Below, in pieces: positions 40,223-46,617 of a stretch of DNA of 46,617 bases (position 1 is the first letter of the stretch; every line of letters starts with the position of its first letter). The stretch is from NCBI GenBank assembly GCA_002706405.1, contig PALN01000038.1:1-46617 (forward strand), written 5' to 3'. The position numbers and the translations under genes are program-made. Origin of the DNA: Rhodospirillaceae bacterium (GTDB lineage Bacteria; Pseudomonadota; Alphaproteobacteria; Rhodospirillales; Casp-alpha2). The notes under the pieces were generated by a model, which saw only the letters and a program-made list of their open reading frames with translations, was not told the origin of the DNA and ran no database searches.

Positions 40223-41131
40223 ATGGCCGACGAAACCAAGGCAAAAGAAGACGAATCCGCCGGGGCCGCCGCGAACCGCCGCTCCACCGGCTATCACATG
40301 GGAACCGTCGATGCGGTCATTTCCGTCGAGGACGTCAACCGCCAGGCCAAGGCCATGGCTGTCGAGGTCCCGCTGGAGCAGGTCGCGTCCCTGGCCAACA
40401 ACAACCCCTTCGTCAATCTGAAGGATCTGCGCTGCGGTTACGGCAAGATGGAGATCATCCACGGCCTCAACCTGCAGGTCGCCAAGGGGCAGTCACTCTG
40501 CCTGATCGGCCCCAACGGGGCCGGCAAGTCGACGGTGCTGCACGCCATTTACGGCCTCAACACCGTGATGGGCGGCAACATCCTGGTGGGCGAGGGCGCC
40601 CAGGCTCAGGACGTGGCCCATATGACGGCCAACCAGAAGCTGAAACGCGCCGGCATCGCCTACATCCTGCAGGACAAATCGATCTTCCCGGACATGACCG
40701 TGGAAGAGAACCTGTGGATGGGCGGCTTCCTCATGGAAACCACGGCCCAGGCGAAGGAAGCGGCGGAAAAGGTGTTCGCCAAGTACGACCGCCTGGCCCA
40801 GCGGCGCAAGCATCTGGCCAAGGTGCTGTCGGGCGGCGAGCGCCGCTTGTTGGAGATCTCCCGCGCCCTGGTCATGGACCCGGACGTTCTGCTGGTGGAC
40901 GAACCGTCCATCGGGCTGGAACCCCGCTTCATCGACATGGTGTTCGACATTCTGGACGATCTTCAGCATACCGAAGGCAAGACCATCATCATGGTCGAAC
41001 AGAACGCCAAGAAGGGCCTGGAATTCGCCGATATCGGCTATGTCCTGGTCTCGGGTGAACTGGCCATCGCCGGCACCGGCGACGAACTCCTGGAGAACGA
41101 GGACGTGGGCCGGCTGTTCCTGGGGGGATAG
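40223..41131 (+). CDS. livF: Branched-chain amino acid/amide-type ABC transporter ATPase (LivF type) with N-terminal extension
   Basis: A 302-residue ATPase, about 60 residues longer than a typical LivF. The extra N-terminal part (MADETKAKEDESAGAAANRR, then STGYHMGTVDAVISVEDVNRQ) is charged and then partly helical, and has no known fold. The ATPase core begins near FVNLKDLRCGYGKMEIIHGLNL. Walker A is GPNGAGKST (about residues 96-104), the signature is LSGGERRLLEISRAL, Walker B is VLLVDEPSIGL, and the His lies after IIMVEQNA (non-canonical QNAKKG at the H-loop position, as in LivF). It starts 2 bases after livG. A terminator follows 155 bases downstream. Confidence 0.92.
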   Translation: MADETKAKEDESAGAAANRRSTGYHMGTVDAVISVEDVNRQAKAMAVEVPLEQVASLANNNPFVNLKDLRCGYGKMEIIHGLNLQVAKGQSLCLIGPNGAGKSTVLHAIYGLNTVMGGNILVGEGAQAQDVAHMTANQKLKRAGIAYILQDKSIFPDMTVEENLWMGGFLMETTAQAKEAAEKVFAKYDRLAQRRKHLAKVLSGGERRLLEISRALVMDPDVLLVDEPSIGLEPRFIDMVFDILDDLQHTEGKTIIMVEQNAKKGLEFADIGYVLVSGELAIAGTGDELLENEDVGRLFLGG

Positions 41132-41286
41132 AACGGCCCGCCTTGCCGTTACGCTTCTGGAATCGCCGCGCCGATCGGGCCGAGAATGTCTCTTAGCCAG
41201 GGGGCGTTTTCAGCGTCAAGAGGGCCTGTGGCCAATCCGACGCGCGAGAAATACCCTGTAACCACATGATAATGCACAAATAAATG

Positions 41287-41325
41287 CCGCCCCGGCAGGT
41301 CAACTGCCGGGGCGGTTGCGTTTAA
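41287..41325. terminator. Bidirectional terminator between livF and the dehydratase gene
   Basis: A perfect 12-base stem (CCGCCCCGGCAG at 41287-41298 with CTGCCGGGGCGG at 41304-41315) has a GTCAA loop. T-rich sequence follows on the plus strand (TTGCGTTT), and the minus-strand reading continues into TTTATTTGT. It can stop both convergent operons. Confidence 0.8.
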
Positions 41326-41349
41326 CTGCGGATGCAGGTGATGGGGTCG

Positions 41350-43062
41350 TCAGGCCTCGTCGACGGCCTTCAGGAAACCGAAATCGGCCCCTTCTTCCGC
41401 CTGGGTCACCGTGTCCAGATAGAGTTTCAGATAGCCGCGGCCCGATCCTTGATGGGCCGGGGGCGGGGTCCAGGAGTCGCGTCGGGATTTCATTTCGGCC
41501 TCGTCTACTAGTAGTTCGAGGCTGCGGTTCGGGGTGTCCAGGCGGATGCGGTCGCCGGTCTCCACCAGGGCGAGGGGGCCGCCGTCGGCGGCCTCGGGCG
41601 AGACGTGCAAGATGATCGTTCCGAAGGCGGTGCCGCTCATGCGGCCATCGGAAATGCGCACCATGTCCTTCACGCCCTGACTGGCCAATTTCTTCGGGAT
41701 CGGAATGTATCCGGCCTCGGGCATGCCGGGCGCGCCCTTGGGCCCGATGTTGCGCAGCACCAGCACGTCGTCGGCGGTCACGTCCAGGTCGGCGCTGTCG
41801 ATGCGTTCGGCCAGGTCTTCCAGGTTTTCGAACACCACGGCGCGCCCTTCATGGACCAAAAGTCCCTGATCCGCCGCGGACTGTTTCAAAACCGCACCGT
41901 TCGGTGCCAGGTTGCCGCGCAGCACGGCCATGCTGCCCTTGGAAAACAGGGGGTTGCTGCGCGGGCGCACGACGTCCTGATCCCAGCCGGGCGCCATGGC
42001 GGCCAGGTTCTCACCCAGCGTCTTGCCCGACACGGTCGGGCAGTCCAGGTCGAGAAGGTCCTCGATCTCGCGCAGGATGGTGGTCAGACCGCCTGCCTTC
42101 CACAGGTCTTCCATGTAGTAGCTGCCGTTGGGTTTCAGGTCGACCAGCATGGGGACCTCGCGGCCCATCGTATCGAAGGCGTCCAGATCGACGTTGAGAC
42201 CCAGGCGCCCGGCCACGGCCGCCATATGAACGATGCCGTTGGTCGACCCGCCGACGGCCAGCAGGGTCTTCATGGCGTTGTTCAGGGCCGCTTGCGTAAT
42301 GATTTGATCCGGCGTCACTTTTTCCTTGGCTAGGGCGACGGCGCGGGTGCCCGTTTCCTCCGCATGGCGCAGGCGGTCGGCGGCGAAGGCCGGGATCGCT
42401 GCCCCGCCGGGCAGCATCATGCCCATGGCTTCGGTCATCAGCGCCATGGTCGAGGCCGTGCCCATGACGCCGCAGGTGCCTGCCGTGGGCACCAGCTTGG
42501 AGGAAATGTCCTCGATCTCGACTTCGTCGATCTCGCCGGCGCGGAACTTGCCCCACATGCGCCGGCAGTCGGTGCAGGCACCCAAGCGCTCGCCCTTGTG
42601 GCTGCCGGTCCCCATGGGGCCGGTGACGCAGACGATGGCCGGCACATTGGCCGAAGCGGCCCCCATCAGCAGGGCCGGCACCGTCTTGTCGCAGCCGCCG
42701 ATCAGCACGACCGCGTCCATGGGCTGGGCGCGGATCATTTCTTCCGTGTCCATGGACATCAGGTTGCGCAGGAACATGGACGTCGGATGGGCGAAGCTTT
42801 CATGGATGGAGATGGTCGGAAACTCCACCGGCAGGCCGCCGGCCAGCATGACGCCGCGTTTCACGGCCTCGATCAGGTCCGGTACCGTCTTGTGGCAGGC
42901 GTTGAAGCCGGAAAAGGTATCGGCAATGCCGATGATCGGACGGTTCAGGGCATCGTCCGTATAGCCCATGGCCTTGATGAAGGCTTTGCGCAGGAACAGG
43001 GAAAAGGCGTCGTCGCCGTAGCGGGTCAGGCCTTTTTTCATGCCTGTTTGTTCGTCGGACAT
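41350..43062 (-). CDS. IlvD/Edd-family dehydratase, pentonate/sugar-acid type
   Basis: A 570-residue iron-sulfur dehydratase. Three family cysteines are at C56 (NACHKTVPDL), C124 (GGCDKTVPALLMG) and C197 (AGTCGVMGTASTM). Their spacing of 68 and 73 residues equals that of the [2Fe-2S] D-xylonate and L-arabonate dehydratases, while IlvD proper keeps similar motifs. SDGRMSGTAFGTIILHVSPEAADGGPLA at the C terminus is the catalytic serine region. It dehydrates a sugar acid to a 2-keto-3-deoxy acid. I favour a sugar acid over dihydroxy-acid (isoleucine/valine) substrate because of the ACTDCRRMWGKFRAGE motif and the C-terminal WTPPPAHQGSGRGYLKLYLDTV. The ribosome site is AAGGAAA. The small secreted-protein gene lies just upstream. 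Confidence 0.82.
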   Translation of the reverse strand: MSDEQTGMKKGLTRYGDDAFSLFLRKAFIKAMGYTDDALNRPIIGIADTFSGFNACHKTVPDLIEAVKRGVMLAGGLPVEFPTISIHESFAHPTSMFLRNLMSMDTEEMIRAQPMDAVVLIGGCDKTVPALLMGAASANVPAIVCVTGPMGTGSHKGERLGACTDCRRMWGKFRAGEIDEVEIEDISSKLVPTAGTCGVMGTASTMALMTEAMGMMLPGGAAIPAFAADRLRHAEETGTRAVALAKEKVTPDQIITQAALNNAMKTLLAVGGSTNGIVHMAAVAGRLGLNVDLDAFDTMGREVPMLVDLKPNGSYYMEDLWKAGGLTTILREIEDLLDLDCPTVSGKTLGENLAAMAPGWDQDVVRPRSNPLFSKGSMAVLRGNLAPNGAVLKQSAADQGLLVHEGRAVVFENLEDLAERIDSADLDVTADDVLVLRNIGPKGAPGMPEAGYIPIPKKLASQGVKDMVRISDGRMSGTAFGTIILHVSPEAADGGPLALVETGDRIRLDTPNRSLELLVDEAEMKSRRDSWTPPPAHQGSGRGYLKLYLDTVTQAEEGADFGFLKAVDEA

Positions 43063-43104
43063 TCGGAGGTTTCCTTGGCGGGCTGATTGGTGTCGGAGCT
43101 TGTT

Positions 43105-43524
43105 TTAATTGTTATAGCACTGGTGCCAGAGCAAGCGCGACGCATCGAGATTCCGGAATGCGAAATAAGGTGCGTCCGTCGTCCCCGGATTGACCACGGC
43201 GGTGATGTCGAGCCACAGGGTCGCCCCCGGCGCGAGGTCGAATTCACGGCCCGGCAGCGGCCAATCCTGCAATTCCATGCCGGACGTCACGATGGCGGCC
43301 CGGGCTGCCGGCCCGGTCAACGAGCATTTGACGTCCAGCAAGGAGGGTGTCGCGGCGGGTAGGGTATGGAAACGGGCTTCCCGGCCGGGCTGAACCTCAT
43401 GGGGATGGGAGTCCTCTTCCAGCATCTCCGCCCGGGGCAGGGCCTGCCTCGGCGTCTCTGCCGCATGGGCGGCGACGGCGAATAAGAACACCGCGAGGGC
43501 GGTGAAAGACGGATAAATGGACAT
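43105..43524 (-). CDS. Small secreted protein of unknown function
   Basis: A 139-residue protein. ATG 43524 follows a G-rich ribosome site; the frame extends to 43617, but without a signal. An N-terminal signal peptide (MSIYPSFTALAVFLFAVAAHAAE) predicts export. The mature part is beta-rich with no recognised domain: it includes HEVQPGREARFHTLPAATPSLLDVKCSL, EFDLAPGATLWLDITAVVNPGTTDAPYFAFRN and a terminal LLWHQCYNN. The pair of cysteines could form one disulfide. It resembles small single-domain periplasmic beta-sandwich proteins. It lies 42 bases upstream of the dehydratase on the same strand and may be co-transcribed. Confidence 0.6.
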   Translation of the reverse strand: MSIYPSFTALAVFLFAVAAHAAETPRQALPRAEMLEEDSHPHEVQPGREARFHTLPAATPSLLDVKCSLTGPAARAAIVTSGMELQDWPLPGREFDLAPGATLWLDITAVVNPGTTDAPYFAFRNLDASRLLWHQCYNN

Positions 43525-43603
43525 GGCAAATCCCCCCGACGCCTCTACACGGAAAACCTTAGCAGGCCAACCCGTTAAACGTTGCGGACCGGTGTCGGCT
43601 CTG

Positions 43604-43632
43604 TTGCGCTGCACCAAATGATGCTCTACGGT
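43604..43632 (+). promoter_or_regulatory. Possible promoter of the ATP-grasp/alpha-E/transglutaminase operon
   Basis: TTGCGC (43604-43609), a 17-base spacer and TACGGT (43627-43632) lie just before the GTG start of the first gene. The -10 box is a weak match. Confidence 0.3.
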
Positions 43633-43655
43633 TTAAAGGCAACTGAGGCTCCGGG

Positions 43656-45113
43656 GTGAATTTGTCCGATAGAGAGAAACTCGACATTTTCGACGAAATG
43701 CACGCCGCGAACGGAGACATCCGAGCGGCCTATAGAGATTATTCGGCTTGGCTGACCGACCAGTCCTTGGAGCGGCTTCGCCAGAAGCACGCACAGGCGG
43801 ATTTGCTGTTCCGCCGGCTCGGCATCACTTTCACCGTTTATGGCGAGGACGAGGGCGGCGAGCGCCTGATTCCCTTCGATGTCATTCCGCGCATCATCAG
43901 TCACGATGAATGGGCCATCCTCGAACGGGGCGCCATTCAGCGGGTCGATGCGCTCAACGCCTTCCTGCACGACATCTATCACGAACAGGAAATCATCCGC
44001 GCCGGCATCGTGCCCGCCGAACTGGTGATGACCAACGAAGCCTTTCAGCCGCAGATGCTGGGGCTCGACCTGCCGCGCCGGGTCTATGCCCATGTCTCCG
44101 GCGTTGACGTGGTGCGGGTCGATGACAAGACCTTCTACGTTTTGGAAGACAACGTGCGCACCCCGTCCGGCGTGTCCTACATGCTGGAAAACCGCGAAAC
44201 CATGATGCGCCTGTTCCCGGACCTGTTCGCCCAATCCGTGGTCGCCCCCGTGGACCGCTATGCCGAATACCTGCTGCGCTCGCTGCAGGCCGTGGCGCCG
44301 ATGGGCGTGGATGATCCCACGGTCGTCCTGATGACGCCGGGCCAGTACAACAGTGCCTATTTCGAACACGCCTTCCTGGCCATGGAAATGGGGATCGAGC
44401 TGGTCGAAGGCCGCGATCTGTTCGTGGATTCCGGCTCCATCTTCATGCGCACGACCGAAGGCCCGAAACGGGTCGACGTCATCTACCGCCGGGTCGATGA
44501 CGAGTACATCGATCCGCTTGCCTTCAATCCGGCCTCGGCCCTTGGTGTGCCGGGGATGCTGTCCGTGGTGCGCAGCGGGCGGGTGACCGTGTGCAACGCC
44601 ATGGGCACCGGTGTTGCCGACGACAAGGCCATGTACTGCTTCGTGCCCGACATGATCCGCTTTTATTTGGGCGAGGAGCCGGTGCTGCAGAACGTGCCGA
44701 CCTATTCCTGCCGCAAGCCGGACGACCTCAAGTACGTGCTCGACAACATCGCAGAGCTGGTGGTCAAGGAAGTCCACGGATCGGGGGGCTACGGCATGCT
44801 GGTCGGCCCCAAGGCCTCCAAGGCGGAATGCGATGATTTCAAACGCCGCCTGAAGGCGGAGCCGGACAATTACATCGCCCAGCCGACCCTGGCGCTGTCG
44901 ACCTGCCCGACCCTGGTCGAGGAAGGCATCGCGCCGCGGCACGTGGATCTGCGGCCTTATGTGCTGTCGGGCGAAAAGACCCGGGTGATGCCGGGCGGGC
45001 TGACCCGTGTGGCCCTGAAGCAGGGATCATTGGTCGTCAACTCCTCGCAGGGCGGCGGCACCAAGGACACCTGGGTCCTTGAGGCGCCGGTCGCCATCGA
45101 GGAAGAGGAATAG
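43656..45113 (+). CDS. Circularly permuted ATP-grasp type 2 protein (DUF404/DUF407 family)
   Basis: A 485-residue protein starting at GTG 43656 (NLSDREKLDIFDEMH follows). The circularly permuted ATP-grasp core is recognisable: IISHDEWAILERGAIQRVDALNAFLHDIYHEQEI, FYVLEDNVRTPSGVSYMLENRETMMRLFPDL, VRSGRVTVCNAMGTGVADDKAMYCFVPDMI, and VVKEVHGSGGYGMLVGPKAS. These supply the usual ATP and metal ligands (E, N, K, D). The family ligates a carboxylate to an amine in an ATP-dependent way; natural substrates are unknown. It is followed 20 bases later by the alpha-E gene and then by a transglutaminase-family gene, a strongly conserved trio across bacteria. The third gene runs off the window end. Confidence 0.9.
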   Translation: MNLSDREKLDIFDEMHAANGDIRAAYRDYSAWLTDQSLERLRQKHAQADLLFRRLGITFTVYGEDEGGERLIPFDVIPRIISHDEWAILERGAIQRVDALNAFLHDIYHEQEIIRAGIVPAELVMTNEAFQPQMLGLDLPRRVYAHVSGVDVVRVDDKTFYVLEDNVRTPSGVSYMLENRETMMRLFPDLFAQSVVAPVDRYAEYLLRSLQAVAPMGVDDPTVVLMTPGQYNSAYFEHAFLAMEMGIELVEGRDLFVDSGSIFMRTTEGPKRVDVIYRRVDDEYIDPLAFNPASALGVPGMLSVVRSGRVTVCNAMGTGVADDKAMYCFVPDMIRFYLGEEPVLQNVPTYSCRKPDDLKYVLDNIAELVVKEVHGSGGYGMLVGPKASKAECDDFKRRLKAEPDNYIAQPTLALSTCPTLVEEGIAPRHVDLRPYVLSGEKTRVMPGGLTRVALKQGSLVVNSSQGGGTKDTWVLEAPVAIEEEE

Positions 45114-45133
45114 AGGGAAGGGCTGAGCACAAC

Positions 45134-46078
45134 ATGCTTTCGAGCACGGCCGATAATCTGTTCTGGATGGCGCGCTATATGGAGCGTTCGGAGAATACCG
45201 CGCGCCTTCTGACCGGGCTGTATCACATGTCCCTGTTGCCGGCACGGCGCGGGGCGCAGGCGGGCCTGTGGGAAGGGTTGTTCCAGTCCGAGACCGAGCG
45301 CAACGCCTATCTGGCGAAATACGATTCCTTCAAGACCGATCCGGTGCTGACCTACATGGTGCTGGATCGCGACAATTCGTCGAGCATCCGGTCCTGTGTG
45401 TGGTCGGCGCGGGAAAACGTGCGCGCGACGCGCCATGTGCTGACCACGGATATGTGGGAGACCATCAATTCCACCTGGCTGGACATTGCAAAGGTCACCT
45501 ATGCCGACATGCAGGACATGGGGCATCACGAATTCCTGGAGTGGATCAAGGTGCGCTCGCACCTGTTCCGCGGCGTTGCCCACGGCACCATGCGACGCGG
45601 CGAAGCCTTTGAATTCTGGCGCATGGGCGTGTTCATCGAGCGGGCGGAAAACACCATTCGCCTGCTGGCCGCCCGGGCCCATACCTTCAAGCCGACAGGC
45701 CCCATTTCGCGCGAGGACACGGCGACCCTCGACTATTACCAGTGGGGCACGCTGCTGCGGTCGGTCAATGCCTACAAGGCCTATCGGGAAATCTACAAAA
45801 GCCAGATCGATCCGCGCCGGGTCGTCGAACTGCTGACCCTGAACGAAGAAATCCCACGTTCCGTCATGGCCTGCGTCGAGGAAATTTGCCAGGTTCTCGA
45901 AGGCCTGCGCCCGCGGTCGCGCTGCTTCGAGCAGGCACGCGACCTGTTGAACCGTCTGCAGTCAGCGCGCATCGAACGCGTCTACCGCACGGGTATGGCG
46001 CGGTTCCTGGAAGACTTCCGGGCAGGCCTGCACGATCTGAGCCTGCAGATCCAAAAAGACTTCCTGATGATCCAATGA
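45134..46078 (+). CDS. Alpha-E domain protein (DUF403)
   Basis: A 314-residue all-helical protein. The alpha-E signature is visible at the N terminus: MLSSTADNLFWMARYMERSENTARLLTG, with conserved W-M-x-R-Y-M-E-R-x-E-N. A near-repeat, FEFWRMGVFIERAENTIRLLAARA, sits at about residue 160; this internal duplication of the E-R-x-E-N motif is typical of the family. The biochemical role is unestablished; the family nearly always accompanies the circularly permuted ATP-grasp protein, so the two probably act as a complex. It is followed 7 bases later by the transglutaminase-like gene. Confidence 0.9.
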   Translation: MLSSTADNLFWMARYMERSENTARLLTGLYHMSLLPARRGAQAGLWEGLFQSETERNAYLAKYDSFKTDPVLTYMVLDRDNSSSIRSCVWSARENVRATRHVLTTDMWETINSTWLDIAKVTYADMQDMGHHEFLEWIKVRSHLFRGVAHGTMRRGEAFEFWRMGVFIERAENTIRLLAARAHTFKPTGPISREDTATLDYYQWGTLLRSVNAYKAYREIYKSQIDPRRVVELLTLNEEIPRSVMACVEEICQVLEGLRPRSRCFEQARDLLNRLQSARIERVYRTGMARFLEDFRAGLHDLSLQIQKDFLMIQ

Positions 46079-46085
46079 GTGCGTC

Positions 46086-46617
46086 ATGCATCTGACCGTC
46101 AACCACGTCACCCAGTTCAAGTTCGCGGAAGCGGCGACCCATTCGATTCAGTACATTCGGATGACGCCGCGCGCCGACCTGTGCCAGCGGGTACGCCACT
46201 GGGAGATCACGGCGAGCGGGCGGCTGACGCCCTGGACCGACGGTTTCGACAACCACGCCCATGTCGCGACCTTTGACGGAGAGCACGACGAGGTGCGCGT
46301 CACCGTCAGCGGCGAGATCACGACGTTGGATACCAACGGTATCCTGCCCATGGACGACGGGCTGCCGCCCTATATCTTTCTCACGCCGACGGACTACACG
46401 GATGCCGACGACGCGATCCGCAAGTTCGCAAAGCCGGTCGCCAAGGTCCTTGAATCGCAGGGGGCGCTTGCCGCAGGTCATGCGTTGATGGCCGCGGTCG
46501 CCGAGGCCGTGCAATATCAGGCCGGTCAGACCACGGTGGAAACCAAGGCTTCCGAGGCGCTGGCCGCCGGCAAGGGCGTGTGCCAGGACCAGGCGCATCT
46601 GTTCATCGCCGCCGCCC
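46086..46617 (+). CDS. Transglutaminase-like family protein, N-terminal part, cut by window end
   Basis: Only the first 177 codons are in the window; there is no stop codon. The opening MHLTVNHVTQFKFAEAATHSIQY is the bacterial transglutaminase-like N-terminal domain, here with RMTPRADLCQRVRHWEI and DNHAHVATF. The papain-like active-site cysteine lies in AGKGVCQDQAHLFIAAA at the very end of the window. The His and Asp of the triad lie beyond the edge. It is the third gene of the ATP-grasp/alpha-E/transglutaminase trio. The enzyme may be a peptidase or amidase that trims or releases a product of the ATP-grasp ligase; that is inference. Confidence 0.85.
   Translation, partial: MHLTVNHVTQFKFAEAATHSIQYIRMTPRADLCQRVRHWEITASGRLTPWTDGFDNHAHVATFDGEHDEVRVTVSGEITTLDTNGILPMDDGLPPYIFLTPTDYTDADDAIRKFAKPVAKVLESQGALAAGHALMAAVAEAVQYQAGQTTVETKASEALAAGKGVCQDQAHLFIAAA

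Noticed and set aside
1..46617. Search for CRISPR arrays, insertion sequences, phage attachment sites, tRNA and rRNA genes
   Set aside because: No regularly spaced repeats, transposase motifs, integrase or structural RNA signatures were recognised.

Overview
The window is a GC-rich, gene-dense stretch of bacterial chromosome. It most likely comes from an alphaproteobacterium, and I lean towards a Rhodospirillales-type or marine lineage. The basis is gene content: a cpa/tad Flp-pilus locus, an ELM1-family protein, a PAS_5-type protein, an LdtR-like MarR regulator, a TPR-sulfotransferase fusion and a GcdH-type acyl-CoA dehydrogenase. I see no tRNA, rRNA, CRISPR array, insertion sequence, integrase or phage module. 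No gap between genes exceeds about 300 bases. Several very long antisense reading frames are codon-bias shadows and were left out.

Layout. (1) 134-8742 is metabolic: a TPR-sulfotransferase; a gntR / PhyH-dioxygenase / Rossmann-SAF oxidoreductase operon behind a clear promoter and a palindromic operator; a small PAS protein; an ELM1-family protein; a xylose-isomerase-like TIM-barrel protein; and a convergent fumarylacetoacetate-hydrolase-family enzyme. (2) 8940-10127 holds two TadE-like pseudopilins, then a DUF3047-like protein. (3) 10915-12885 is an arsenic cassette (arsR-arsC-acr3) with an inverted repeat around the arsR start. (4) 12890-17297, minus strand, is an RND efflux pump with its membrane fusion protein. 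(5) 17457-29442 is the main Tad/Flp pilus locus: a VWA-type TadG-like protein diverges from the pilin gene flp, followed by cpaA-cpaB-cpaC-cpaD-cpaE-cpaF-tadB-tadC, a strong terminator, and a convergent tadD lipoprotein gene.

(6) 29584-35868 is mixed: an LdtR-like regulator, a GmhB-like HAD phosphatase missing half of its zinc site, a glutaryl-CoA dehydrogenase-like enzyme, a membrane-anchored and a lipoprotein hypothetical, an alpha/beta hydrolase, an insulated orphan gene with its own promoter and terminator, and a Panacea/DUF4065-like protein. (7) 36105-41131 is a complete branched-chain-amide/amino-acid-type ABC importer operon (binding protein, two permeases, two ATPases), with a strong hairpin after the binding-protein gene and a bidirectional terminator at the end. 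(8) 41350-43524, minus strand, has a sugar-acid dehydratase of the IlvD/Edd family and a small secreted protein. (9) 43656 to the window end is the circularly permuted ATP-grasp / alpha-E / transglutaminase trio, whose chemistry is still poorly defined. The last gene is cut by the window edge.

How the genes work together. The pilus locus supplies nearly every Tad part: pilin, prepilin peptidase, secretin, ATPase, platform proteins, pilotin-like lipoprotein and pseudopilins. Its minor-pilin genes are, however, split from the core by the arsenic and efflux genes. The dehydratase, FAH-family enzyme, TIM-barrel protein and gntR operon all suggest use of sugar acids or related small organic acids, though no complete pathway can be drawn. 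The strongest candidates for undescribed biology are the ATP-grasp/alpha-E/transglutaminase module, the gntR-PhyH-SAF oxidoreductase operon, and the insulated orphan gene with a structured leader.
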